From NCBI GenBank assembly GCA_037976565.1, contig CP137670.1, forward strand, positions 124,001-188,000: a stretch of DNA of 64,000 nt, given 5' to 3'. Source of the stretch: Mesocentrotus franciscanus (Eukaryota; Echinodermata; Echinoidea; Camarodonta; Strongylocentrotidae). A program made the position numbers and the translations under genes. Positions 48,860 to 60,036 of the stretch are shown piece by piece. How positions within the stretch are numbered: the first letter of the stretch is position 1; each line of letters opens with the position of its first letter. The notes beneath the pieces are model-generated. The model was not told the DNA's origin, did no database searches, and worked only from the letters and a program-made list of their open reading frames with translations.

Positions 48860-49310
48860 GGAGAGGGAGAGTGAGAGAGTGAGGGAGAGAGGGGTGAAAG
48901 AGAGGATGTGTGAATGTGTGCTCTCGTCGTATGTGTGTGTGTGGCTGCGTGTGTGCGTGTGTGGGTGTGTTTGTTTTGTTTTGTTTTTGTAGGAGGGGGT
49001 TTGGGAAGTCAAGGGGTAAAAGAAGAAAGATTTCACTCAATTTCTCTAATTTAAAAAAATTGTTTAAGGTTTCTTTTTCTTCTAATGTTTGTATGTTTAT
49101 GTTATTCATTGAAATTGTTTTAGTGATGATTAATTGTACTTCTGGTAATGCATAATTTCAGTGTGTCAAGCTTAATCATCTATTGTTCATTATAGGATCA
49201 TATAAGTCATTGAAATATGTTAGTTGTGATTTTTACTGTATTTCTGTTATGTAATTCAATGAAAATGATTTGAAAAAAGGAAAAATCATGTATTATTGAG
49301 TGAAATCAAA

Positions 49311-50347
49311 ATAAAGATAATAGAAAGAAAAAAATGGTGGGGAGGGAGGGGGGTTAGTAGTGTGTTTGGTTGGATGGGGTCATTTGTTTTATGTTACAAT
49401 TGATTTCATTTTTGTTTTCATCAATCGTACAATCTGTTATGAAAATGTTTTGAAATTATGTTAAGACAAAACAATTGTATTTTATTTCTAAAAGTGATTT
49501 GTATTGTTTGGAATCAATAAAAAAAAAAAAACTATTGAAAAAAAAAAATAATAATAATCCTACAGGCCCTGTACGCAATTACGTGTGCTTTTCATCGATC
49601 AGGATTGAGTCAAATTTCCCACCAATTTCGATGGTTCCCAAACGTCACAGTATCATGTCAATTCCTATAATTAATTTAGTTTTGTTTAATTGAGTTATTA
49701 AAGTCCATACTCTGTGTTCGAGTTTAAATATAAAGTTGAGTTCTGGTCAGGCGATTGCATTGTGGAAGAAACGTTGTGGAATCGATCATAAAGGTTGATC
49801 ATCTAGCATATAAGTATTGGTGTGTACTGCAAGGTTCTGGAATCATCAAAATGATAAGAATTTGGCCCAGTCTTGGTAAAAGTACCAGTAAAGTTACCAG
49901 TAAAGTTAGGGACTACACAAACATGTGACATAAAAATCCGTCCCGATTTTTATGCTGTTACATGCCATATTTAGAATATTAAGGCATTTGAAGAGCCATG
50001 TTTTTCAGGGAACAATTTTAATCTGATTTTCTTCAACACTTGCATAATAACAATGATAACGCTCACAAATTATATTTCACCTCTTCCCAGAACTCAACTC
50101 TCTCTTTAAGGGGCAATTTGATTCTCATTGATTGAAAACTATTTTCACTATACTGTTTGATACTTTTCTTGTAGGTTTTGTCAGGAGGGCGTGCCAGGAT
50201 GCCCACTCCCCCCATATTTCACACATAAAGCGTGTGGCTCTTATATTTGAGGGGAAATAGTCATGCAATGAGATTATGCACACACACAAAATATCTGGAA
50301 GCAATTTGGAAAGGTTGATTATAATATGTCATAATTTAGAGCTAAAT
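49311..50347. other. AT-rich sequence before gap, no gene seen
   Basis: G-rich and A-rich short stretches near 49,335-49,370 and 49,515-49,555, then unique sequence. No gene is recognised. Confidence 0.4.
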
Positions 50348-50847
50348 NNNNNNNNNNNNNNNNNNNNNNNNNNNNNNNNNNNNNNNNNNNNNNNNNNNNN
50401 NNNNNNNNNNNNNNNNNNNNNNNNNNNNNNNNNNNNNNNNNNNNNNNNNNNNNNNNNNNNNNNNNNNNNNNNNNNNNNNNNNNNNNNNNNNNNNNNNNNN
50501 NNNNNNNNNNNNNNNNNNNNNNNNNNNNNNNNNNNNNNNNNNNNNNNNNNNNNNNNNNNNNNNNNNNNNNNNNNNNNNNNNNNNNNNNNNNNNNNNNNNN
50601 NNNNNNNNNNNNNNNNNNNNNNNNNNNNNNNNNNNNNNNNNNNNNNNNNNNNNNNNNNNNNNNNNNNNNNNNNNNNNNNNNNNNNNNNNNNNNNNNNNNN
50701 NNNNNNNNNNNNNNNNNNNNNNNNNNNNNNNNNNNNNNNNNNNNNNNNNNNNNNNNNNNNNNNNNNNNNNNNNNNNNNNNNNNNNNNNNNNNNNNNNNNN
50801 NNNNNNNNNNNNNNNNNNNNNNNNNNNNNNNNNNNNNNNNNNNNNNN
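50348..50847. other. Assembly gap, 500 N
   Basis: Exactly 500 unknown bases; the 1.3 kb repeat family begins directly at its right edge. Confidence 0.99.
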
Positions 50848-51700
50848 GCGACGTATAACTTTGCCTTCAAAATGCCATCTTCATATTCGAAATTCAAATC
50901 CGAAACCGAATCCGTCAGAAATCTCTGAATTTCTTGAAAAATTGACCCCTAAAAATCGAAAATTGCCATAACTTTCTCATACCAATTCGTTTTGTCTTAC
51001 ATATATTTACAGTATCTTTATCTCAACAGTGCACATAGCCATGCTCAATTTCACGATCCAATGGTTATGCGTGATATAAATAGCGCCATCTAAAATTCTA
51101 AAAACGGCTTTGTTTCTGTGGCCGTAGCTCCATCGTGTCTGGCCAAACCGTCCCTTTTTGAAATAGATACTTCAAGATATGCCTTTTTCAGAAACAACAA
51201 AACATGTACCCTATCACTCACCGACTTTGCGAAAATCGCTCTCCATATTTTCATTTTTCGAGAAAATTGCAAAATAACTTCAACTTGCTCTAAATGGCGA
51301 TCTTTATGCCTACGCCAATGAAACCTAGCGGACATATTTATTATATATCCATACACTTGACAACTATCTGCTAAGTTTGGTAAATTTGTTGACGTCATCG
51401 CGAATTTATTGCCCAAAATGATGAATTTACTATGTATTACGGAACAGTCCGTTAAATGTTTGCAGTCCATGTTCCCAGATGAAAATAGTGTCAAACTGAC
51501 CGTAATGAAATGCCCTTTCAAATTATACCACATACGGTATATGTTCACACAGAACATTTTGAGTAACTCGTTTGTTAGGCCTTTCTTTCGGCCTACCTAT
51601 CCCTATATTTGAGATGCTAAACAGACGTCTAACAAATTGCTCTGGATAGTCCGAGAGAGGTTCTTTTGTCTGCCACGTAAAACACGGGCTTTAATGCATG
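50848..51700. repeat. Inverted partial copy of the 24,259-25,897 repeat
   Basis: Matches that repeat in reverse order: CCTTCAAAATGCCATCTTC, GACCCCTAAAAATC, ATAACTTTCTCAT, GGCCTTTCTTTC and GATAGTCCGAGAGA-type blocks. It lacks the segment equivalent to about 24,420-24,880. Not coding. Confidence 0.75.
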
Positions 51701-52490
51701 CATAACGTTCTAATGCGATTTCAGTTCTAGTTTTGTTTTGTTTAAGTTTCAGTTTAAAACGATTGGAACTACTTTCGAAAAATCAACTCAAGAGCAATTT
51801 CAAACCCTTTTGTATATTCCATAGAAATCATGTTCGGGTTACGCCTGATCGCATATTTCAATAAGTGAAGCATAAGGTTGTTAAAATTGCTTTAGGCTTA
51901 TTCGAAAGTAGTTGCTAACGTGTTATTAAACAAAAATATTCGAAACCATATTAAAGAAAAGGATAGTTGCAAATTAAAATTAAAACCGTTTTTTGAAGGT
52001 TTTCATAGTAAGTATTAATAAACTAAAGATGACGAATTATACATTACAGTTGATACAATTAGTTAGTTGGAAATTTAGTTTTCGTGTTCAAACATTTCTT
52101 TAAACACGTAAGTTTCTTTCAGATTAACATGCATGGTTTAAAGGGAAACAAATATGAAATGATCTTGGATTGCTCCTGGTCAATTCATTGGAAACTCGTT
52201 AAATTACTTTTCCTAAAATTAAATAATTATCTTAAAAATCCAGAAGCTCCAGTTCAAAATAATCTTATTCATTGCTTATTTCATTGACCAAATCTTTACC
52301 TTTAAAACAGAAATTGATTCCAATATTTTTCTTGACGATTTTACATTCAAATCTAAAAATTCTGTTTTATTTGTTCTTGGACAGTTGTATGATTTATTTC
52401 ATTTAAAGTCGTCCAATACTCTTTGATTTCTTCTTGAACAATTGCATACAAGTTTGCAAAAATGAATGTAAAAATCTTATTTGAATTTTG
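51701..52490. other. AT-rich sequence, no gene seen
   Basis: A 67-codon open frame at 52,084-52,287 has no recognised features. Nothing else is supported. Confidence 0.4.
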
Positions 52491-52820
52491 TCTTCAATTT
52501 GTATTAATTCATTGTTATATTGTTATACTTACTCCATTTGAAAATTGTTCTATTACTTTTATAAAGACATTTTGAAGTGTTTCAAACAACTTTGCACATA
52601 TGAATTTAAATTATAGTTGATTGTATAACTTCAAATAACTTTTGTAAATGGTTATGGTTAATTCGTTTCAAAATCAGTATATTGGTTTCAATAAATGCAT
52701 ATGGTAAATTGATACGTGATAAGTAGTAACGTTGTTTGATTTTTGTTTGGTACTTTAACTACAAAGAAGTATTGGTATATTTAGCCGCGAACTTCTGAGT
52801 AACGAAGAATATAGCTTTAC
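52491..52820 (+). repeat. Diverged direct repeat, copy 1
   Basis: Shares with 53,097-53,420 the ordered motifs AAAATTGTTCTATTACTTT, TATGAATTTAAA, TTAATTCGTT, AAATCAGTATA, GCATATGGTAAA and TATTTAGCC. The copies are about 600 bp apart and clearly diverged. Confidence 0.7.
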
Positions 52821-53096
52821 CTCGGGATGAACTAACTGTAGTTTTCTTTTCTTTCATAGTAGGCATTTATTTAAAACAAAAATATATTGGTGATAACACG
52901 GAAACATTCAAATATATAATTTTTGTTGTTGGTTAAACCTAGGCGAATCTTATTTCATGTAAACAGATTTTGACATATAGCAATGCCCGTATTTCATGGG
53001 TTTAAGTAATTTTATTAGCTTTATAAAAAGAATTTTGTTGTCTTTTAGAGGGAGCGGGGGGGGGGGGGCGGGGACAGGTTGAATTTACAGATATAA

Positions 53097-53420
53097 TTTC
53101 AATTCTCTTTCTATTTGTATTGACTGACTGTTATATTTACTTTATTTAAAAATTGTTCTATTACTTTCTAAAAATATTTTTCGTGTTTCATACAACTATG
53201 AATTTAAAATTCCAGTTGCTTGTCTAACTTCAGATTTTTTTTTGGTGAATGGTAGTGCTTAATTCGTTCGAAATCAGTATAACATTTGTTTTCATTAAAA
53301 GCATATGGTAAAATGGGTACTTATTATGCAGTAACATGGTTTGATTTTGTTCGTACTCTAACCCCGCTAAAAGTTTTGGCGTATTTAGCCCCACACCTTG
53401 GGGTAACATAGAATATGGAA
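53097..53420 (+). repeat. Diverged direct repeat, copy 2
   Basis: Second copy of the repeat at 52,491-52,820, preceded by a G run at about 53,054-53,072. Confidence 0.7.
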
Positions 53421-53433
53421 TAAAGCACACTAG

Positions 53434-53620
53434 TGAGTGTGTGTGTGTGTGTGTGTGTGAACAAGAGAGATAGAGACAGACAGAGATACACAGAGAAAGA
53501 GAGAGGGACACAGAGAAAGAGAGAGGGACAGAAAGAAAGAGACACAGACACAGATAGAGACAGAAAGAGAAAGAGACACAGAAAGGATGAGAGAGAGAGA
53601 GAGGGAAAGATCGTCCTTGA
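53434..53620. repeat. GT microsatellite and GA-rich tract
   Basis: GTGTGT at 53,437-53,459, then GAGA/ACAGAGA-rich sequence to about 53,610. The open frames here are low-complexity. Confidence 0.85.
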
Positions 53621-53849
53621 ATTTACATATTTTCAAATGTCATTTAGTAATTAGAATATACGTCACAAATAAACCTTTCTGCAGCTCTTAACAAATAACG
53701 ATTGTCCGAGCATTACAGTTTCCAAATTATTTGACGAAGGGAAGGAGCCTAACCTTTCCCCCCCCTCACCGCCACATTAAAACAATTATTGTTTCTGCAA
53801 TAACTCGATATACTGTTCCTTACAAAATGAAATGAATGATCGTTATTCT

Positions 53850-54055
53850 TTTCAGCGCAGGAAATTTTCAAGGGCTGAATTGATCACATATTTTTCTTTT
53901 AATTGGCAACAGTTATATTTTCTTTTCTTCTAATGAAATGCAATTTCTCTGAAAATGTACATGGGTAATAATTTGTCGAAAAGTTGAAAATATGGCTAAG
54001 TTTGGTTTTAAAAAATACACTAATTTTGAAGAACCTTTCAACGTGTTGCCATTTT
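53850..54055 (+). repeat. Worn fragment of the piggyBac-type MITE family
   Basis: Carries GAATTGATCACATATTT, AATTGGCAACA, ATGTACATGGG and TTGTCGAAA in the order found inside 57,547-57,955, but without the terminal TTAACCC repeats. Confidence 0.65.
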
Positions 54056-54419
54056 CTTTCAATTTCAATTTATTACTTCCGTGAAATACAAAGATATAAT
54101 GTCAATTAAAATTTGTGCCATGGAAATCGTATTGAAAGGCCAGTGGCTTGCAGTAAAACACAGCGATTCCCCTTACAATCTTAGTAATAAAAACAACAAA
54201 TACAAAATACAATCAAAGTACGAAACGAAACGAAAATCATTGGCACACACATTACAAACAGTAAACAAGAAAATATTGTGTATATATATATATATACATA
54301 TATATTGTCAACAATGGAGAAAAAAGGGAAAGTTTGAAGCTATTAGATATTTATGATATTTATAAAGGTTTGTTTCAACTTAGATTTAAAGGAATTCTTG
54401 GATTGTATGTTATTTTTTA

Positions 54420-55520
54420 AAGAGATTCAAAAGCATTCCATAGTTTAGTACATTTATAAATTACAGAGCTACATTGTGTTAAATTCAAACGGCAGTATGG
54501 CAAGATCATATCGTGTTTATTTTCTGTATTGAGTGAATGTTTTAACATGCCACTGCAAAGTAAATTGTCTAAAATTGCAGATAGTTATACATTGACGTGT
54601 TTGAACATAAAAAGTGCCAATTTTAATTTAATGTTATCAACAAGTTTTGAGGTATTCAATTCTCTAAACAGCGAGGCGGTATATGGGCCAGGTATTGTGT
54701 ATTAGTTCAAAGTCGAACAGTTTTCTTTTGTAATATATATAAACGTTTTAAATTATTTGAATTGGTTCCTGACCAAACAAGACTTCAATAAAAGCTTTTG
54801 CAAGGTTTAACTGACCGGAGCTTACCCATTATGCCGATACACATACCTTTTTTCCTTGAATATTGTTAATGTGTTCTGTCAAATTCAGCTTTTCGTGGAT
54901 TATGACGCGAAGGAAGTTTACGCTGTGAACCTTTACAATTTCAATATTGTCCGTTTTAACCGATGTTTTAATAGTGGTAGGTATTTTGGCTGAGCAAAAT
55001 ATCATATAATTTGTTTTATTCATATTATTTTGTAACCTACTGGCCTTCAGCCAGTCGGAAACATGTAGAACTTCGTTATTAGCAATATCTACCAATATTA
55101 GTATCATATGTATACAGAACAAAATGTAATGATGATCTGATTATTTCATCAACGTATACCCAAAACAATAGAGGTCCAAGAATGCTTCCTTGCGGAAACC
55201 ACATGTTATGGGCTGAACCTGCGATTTAACATGATAAAAAAATTGTTTTAATCATGTTAAACCCCCCCCCCAAAAAAAAAAAAAATGTTTGCGAGCAGTG
55301 AGGTTGTTCTAAAACCAATTGTAAGTTAAGCCCCATACTACGTAATGCTTAGCTTATACAATTTTATGCCGTAGTTAAGGGAATCGAATGCCTTGCTTAG
55401 GTCGACATAAATAGCCATAAGGATTTCTTTTTTATCTAAAGAATGTACTATTTGTTCTATGGTATATCACAGAGCCTTCTCAAGAAGGTAGGACGAAAGG
55501 GTAATTCAAATATTGGTTTG
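54420..55520 (-). pseudogene. Decayed non-LTR reverse transcriptase (jockey superfamily)
   Basis: On the minus strand, scattered frames give RT pieces in order: KKEILMAIYVDLSKAFDSLN (about 55,440-55,380), a QPITCG-type stretch (about 55,210-55,190), then SDWLKASRLQ and MNKTNYMIFCSAKI (55,060-54,980), and C-terminal fragments with a LYILQKKTVRLCTNTQYLAH-like stretch down to about 54,650. Several frameshifts and stops separate them. The pieces resemble CR1/L2/Rex-like elements but come from a different family than the LINE at 41,635-45,440. Confidence 0.75.
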
Positions 55521-55786
55521 CACTATATGGTTGTACAGTCTTTTGCATGATGTTTATTCTGTTGGTTTTGTGCATAGTGATACCATTGTGGCTGTCTGTC
55601 TTGATATTTTTGTCCACTCTCAAACAGATTTGAGAAATTAAAGAAATATTAGAAACTATATGTGACAACTAACATTTCAAAGTGTGGTAGTTGTTAATAT
55701 TGATGTCTGCTGCATCTGAGAATAGGCTTCTTGCTTTCTCGGACATAAAGGAGAACTAAGGGATAGAAAGAAAATGATACGGTAAT

Positions 55787-55941
55787 CAGTGGCGGATCCA
55801 GGGGACACGTGCCCCCGGCCAAAAAAATAAAAATAGTGCTCCCCACAGAGGGAATTTTCGGCCGGCGCGATTTTCAAATTTGCGGGAGCAAAAGACCATG
55901 TGATTTTGTGCCCCCGTACGAAATTCCTGGATCCGCCACTG
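55787..55941. mobile_element. MITE with CAGTGGCGGATCCAGG inverted ends
   Basis: 155 bp, with perfect 16-base inverted ends (CAGTGGCGGATCCAGG and CCTGGATCCGCCACTG). The interior is GC-richer, with GTGCCCCCG repeats near both ends. It belongs with the worn relatives at 23,746 and 35,700 and the long element at 31,334. Confidence 0.9.
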
Positions 55942-55942
55942 G

Positions 55943-56610
55943 TTATAAAACAAATAATAACATAAAAAGTGAAAGAAGGTAAAACAAAGACATAGGGAAG
56001 TTAATAAATACTGATAAAAGACAACGTTCTACATATTAAACGTGTAAAATGGATACGTCGACACGAAATCAGACATTTCTGATAGACCTATTTATATTTC
56101 AAAGGGCAGATGGAGGATAAAAGTAGCTCTGCTACAATTTATATAAAATTGATAACATAAGGAAAGACAGAAAGAGAAAATTCAAAGATAGAAGAGAAGA
56201 TGAAAAGACAAAAGAAGAACATAAGAAAACAGCAAAAGAAAATGATAGAAAGGAACACAAAGAATAACATGAGAAAGTATAAAGAAAAATTGATAGAGTG
56301 TTAAAAAATATAGAATATCAAGAGATGAAAGAAGGAAAAACAAAGAATAACACAAGGAAAGATAGAAAGGGAAGGTGAAAGAATGGTAAAGATAAAAAAT
56401 AAGAAAGGGAAAGATAATAAAATTACGATTAGTTCTCTTCTTCTTTCATCTCTTGATATTCTATATTTATCATTCTATCACTTTCTTTTTCATCCTCTCT
56501 TTTATCTTTGAATTTTCAATTAATTATCATTTTCTCTTTCTGTCTTTCCTAATGTTAGTCTTTCTTTTTCCTTCTTTCACTTATTATGATATTCTTTGTT
56601 TTATAATTCT
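55943..56610. repeat. Long foldback repeat, purine arm/pyrimidine arm
   Basis: The left arm (purine-rich, from GTTATAAAACAAATAAT) is mirrored by a pyrimidine-rich right arm ending ATTCTTTGTTTTATAATTC. The best-conserved pair is ATAGAATATCAAGAGATGAA at about 56,311 against its inverse at about 56,445-56,464. The centre is near 56,390. The left arm is longer, apparently by internal expansion. Confidence 0.75.
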
Positions 56611-57542
56611 ATTAACTAGTGTCTATTATGTGTTGGTCTATCATTTAGACCCCACAATGTTAACATCAAATTCATTAATGGCCAGTGCGGCAAGATAAAA
56701 AAAATCATCCAGTATTGATTTCAAAATTGAACAAGGTTTAGACCAATCTGGGTTAACTTATATTTTTAATCTTTGTAATATAGTTATCACCCTCTTTTCA
56801 GTAATTAATGCAATGGTTGCAAAATAAGTACTGGTAACTTGCTTACAATTTGCAAGTTTAACTCCTTTGTGGAGGTAAGTCCAAAATATAAATTTTTATA
56901 ATATTTTAAAATATCTATGAACAAAACGGAAACACAAACATACAAGACTTTGGATAACTCTGTACTCTATCCACATAACATGCATACTACCTAATCGAGA
57001 TTCATACACAATAATCTCAGCTTTATAAGCATAACATGAACAAAAATTCTGTCATAAAATAAAATAACATCTCTGTATTTATTGGAATGCTTCATAACAA
57101 TTGTTATGATGATAGTATAATATTTCTATGATTTATCATAAATATTTTTGTGGCATGGTTTAAATTAAATTTGGGTTGAGTTGTAAGCTTTATAAGGAGA
57201 TATGAAGAATGAGCTTAGGATTTTGTGTTTGCATTACTTCCAAAATTCGCAGAAAGGGGTCTTTATTTGAAATTCTCTGTTTTGACTGTGGAAAGTGGTA
57301 CCGGTAGTTAAAAAGAAAGTGTCTCTCAACTGATACACCCACAAAATCAAATATAAGGGGTATTGGGGATAATACAATCTGAGATTTGGAACATGTATGC
57401 TTTCATGTTCATTATCAAATTTGTTCTGAAATCCTCTTTGAAGTTTTCTATACAATCTACATTTTCATTGGTTTCATGTAAAGTAGTGAAATTAATTATA
57501 TACAAATCCACTTGCTTTTCAGCCTAAATTACACAAAATCTG
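56611..57542. other. AT-rich sequence, no gene seen
   Basis: No exon or repeat boundary recognised. Confidence 0.4.
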
Positions 57543-57546
57543 TTAA

Positions 57547-57955
57547 CCCTTTCAGGACAGGATTTATTTTTAGGACTAAATTGATCACATATTGTTCTTC
57601 AAATTGGCAACAATAATATATTTCTATTGTTGCTACATTGTTACAATTAAATGGAATGTCTCTGACGACAATATACATGGGCAAGAATGTTGTCGAAATG
57701 TTGAATAATGGCAAATTTTTGATCGAAAAACAATGATTTTGAATCTCTCAAACCGTTGCCAATTTAAGGATTTTAAAGCTTCTTTTTTCTTAACTTCCGG
57801 GCATCAAAAGCAAAGTAGCCATGAAACAAAAATGGATGCAGTTTGTGCAGGAATTTTGCCCTTTCTACCTATGCAGCTGGCATATTTATTTTAGGGCTCT
57901 CAATCAAAAGTTATAGAATTAAACCATAAAATGTGGAATTATTGTCGTGAAAGGG
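57547..57955. mobile_element. piggyBac-type MITE with TTAA target duplication
   Basis: TTAA (57,543-57,546) plus CCCTTTCAGGACA at the left and TGTCGTGAAAGGG plus TTAA (57,956-57,959) at the right. The TTAA duplication followed by CCC ends is the hallmark of piggyBac elements. No transposase; about 409 bp. Confidence 0.8.
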
Positions 57956-57959
57956 TTAA

Positions 57960-59053
57960 CAATGCAGGATTAAACATGAATCAAATCATAAAACTCTGTC
58001 TCCAGTACTGTACATATATTAGAGTAATTGCACATGTTCCCTTTTGAGACACCATCACACAACTACTTCCCAAAATCTATCTACCCACAACTCTACACAA
58101 ACTTTTGAAATAGGTCCGATAATCGAAACGTGGTGTTATCTGAATCAGAAAGTGTTATTGTGTAATATGTATGATTTGCTAACGTGGAGCTCCTTAATTT
58201 CTGACCTTAAGGTAATATAAAAAGTCATTATTAGACTGTTGGAATACATCATCGTAAACAAACAAACTAAAAGTCCTACATATTATCAATTATTTTCATG
58301 ATCTCTCCAGTGTCCTCATTCTTTTTCAATTCTAGTCTTATTTCAGTATCTTTATACAAGTTTTTAATCCATTGAAATCAACAAGCAGTTCTAGCTAGAA
58401 TTAATCAAATTATTTTAGAACAGTATCCTTATTTTCATTCATCTGATAACAGAAATAATTGAACATGCTAAAATCCAGCTTAGATTCAACAATTTGTTGT
58501 ACAGATGCCTTTTATAAAGACACCATGATTTAGTGGGCAGAAGTGTTAGATAAATGTCATTTGGGTGCTCAAAGATTAAACTATTATTTTTCAAGGAATT
58601 ATTTTTACAAATGTGAAACAGACATCTTTAAGACAGAACTCCTACTAGACCTAAATTACATACTGTGCTTACAAAAACCATTGCTTAAATTCCAAATGAA
58701 AATTAATATACAGAAAGGTTCCCCTCAAACCAAATATTATTTTTACAATTCTTCCTTTTACAAGCCCAAATAAAAATTCGAATGATTCTTGACACAATTC
58801 TGAAAATTTCATATCCACATCCATACATCAGTAAAAAAAATTATTATAAAAAAAAAAAAAAAAATTACAGCAAGAGTGGAAAGTCACTCTTACTCAACAT
58901 AATCCTGGAATGTTTGAATAAAAGCGATATTTACAACAGGTCTTAAAATGAGCTCACATTTCACATCTTTAAAAATAATACTCAATGCATTTGGCATAAG
59001 TAGAACTTCATACTTTGAACACCTAGGTAATGCCATGTTAGATAGGAAATCCT
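57960..59053. other. AT-rich sequence, no gene seen
   Basis: Contains an A run at about 58,850-58,863. A 76-codon open frame at 58,543-58,773 has no recognisable features. Confidence 0.4.
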
Positions 59054-59198
59054 GGGGGTGTTTCACAAAACTTGTCATCAGTGACAAATGACAGTCTTTG
59101 TTATAAGCTACTGAAATCCTTGCTTCTGATTGGTTATCAGCAGATTTGTCACTGCTTTTGTCATTTGTCATTAAAAAAAGGCTTTGTGAAACACCCCC
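59054..59198. mobile_element. MITE with GGGGGTGTTTCACAAAACTT ends
   Basis: The inverted ends are GGGGGTGTTTCACAAAACTT and GGCTTTGTGAAACACCCCC. The centre holds CTGATTGGTTATCAGC. Its layout parallels the MITE at 45,567-45,716. Confidence 0.85.
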
Positions 59199-59851
59199 TC
59201 CATCATATCGCAAGAAACCAGAAGGACTCGGCTGAAGTAAATAAGTCATACTTTGACCTTTTAGTAGATGGATCTTTTCATATCAGAGTTACATGAATAC
59301 AAATTATGCTACTTTGGAAATCGGAATCTTGAATGATTGCCTTGCATTGATATGTATACCAGAGGTCAATTTTCCATGCATCAAGGAATTCAAAAGTTAA
59401 ACATTGTCCTAATACTGAGGTACCTGAGATTCCACTATAGACTCCCAGAGGATTCAATCAAGAGAAGAAATTAGTAAGCTTCGCTCACAGCTATCAATAC
59501 ACCGGCACCGCATAGATTAAATAATAAATAACCTTGAAGCCTTCAGTATAACCTATCCCACGATAAGTACAATGTGGCACGTGAGATTATTATATTCCAA
59601 ATATTTTTTTTTGGGGGATATCTGAAAGTCGAAAATACAAATAAATTTTGCCTATTTGAGGAGGAAAAGCTGATTCATGTAGACCTTCAGAAAACTCTAA
59701 ACTGCTACGGGATAGCACATATTCTGCTACAGTGGTTTAAGACGTCATGTGCGAAACAAGGCGTTATTCAGCATCAATAAATAATAAAAGAAAATACTTT
59801 CACAAACTCTCTATACTATCAAATAGCTCTAGTCTACTCCTTATCGTGGGG

Positions 59852-60036
59852 TCATGTGTCAAACACGCTCTCGTCTTCTGATTCGCTGTTGGGACCGCCC
59901 AAGAGGTGGAAGTTGATTGGTTCCAGGCGTTTCCTGGAGGTTTGTAGCAGCGCCGCCAACGTAAAGGAAAGTATGACACAGACTATGAGAGGTAGAAGAC
60001 TTGCTAGGGCCAAGCTGCTTGCAAATAGTATCCAAC
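59852..60036 (-). CDS. Acid phosphatase last exon: TM helix and tail
   Basis: The acceptor is TGTCCTTCTAG; the phase 1 entry matches the previous exon. A hydrophobic segment (ALASLLPLIVCVILSFTLAA) forms one membrane helix. A basic stop-transfer stretch (SRKRLEP) and an acidic end (SESEDESVFDT) follow, with the TGA at 59,854-59,852. The short cytosolic tail would be the place for a sorting signal, but no clear YxxL-type motif is present. Confidence 0.85.

Larger units (their letters stand above)
46505..49310 (+). mobile_element. 5'-truncated L1/Tx1-type LINE, decayed
   Basis: The coding sequence begins abruptly inside the RT domain (GNDGFTVEFYLTFW) right after a GT microsatellite. It continues in at least four frame segments to a stop at 48,857-48,859, followed by a G/T-rich 3' UTR and an A-rich end at about 49,290-49,330. 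The GxDGFT start motif, the Y-A-D-D box and the C-terminal Cys/His motif put it in the L1/Tx1 group. Frame breaks near 47,090, 47,310 and 48,735 make it inactive. Confidence 0.85.
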
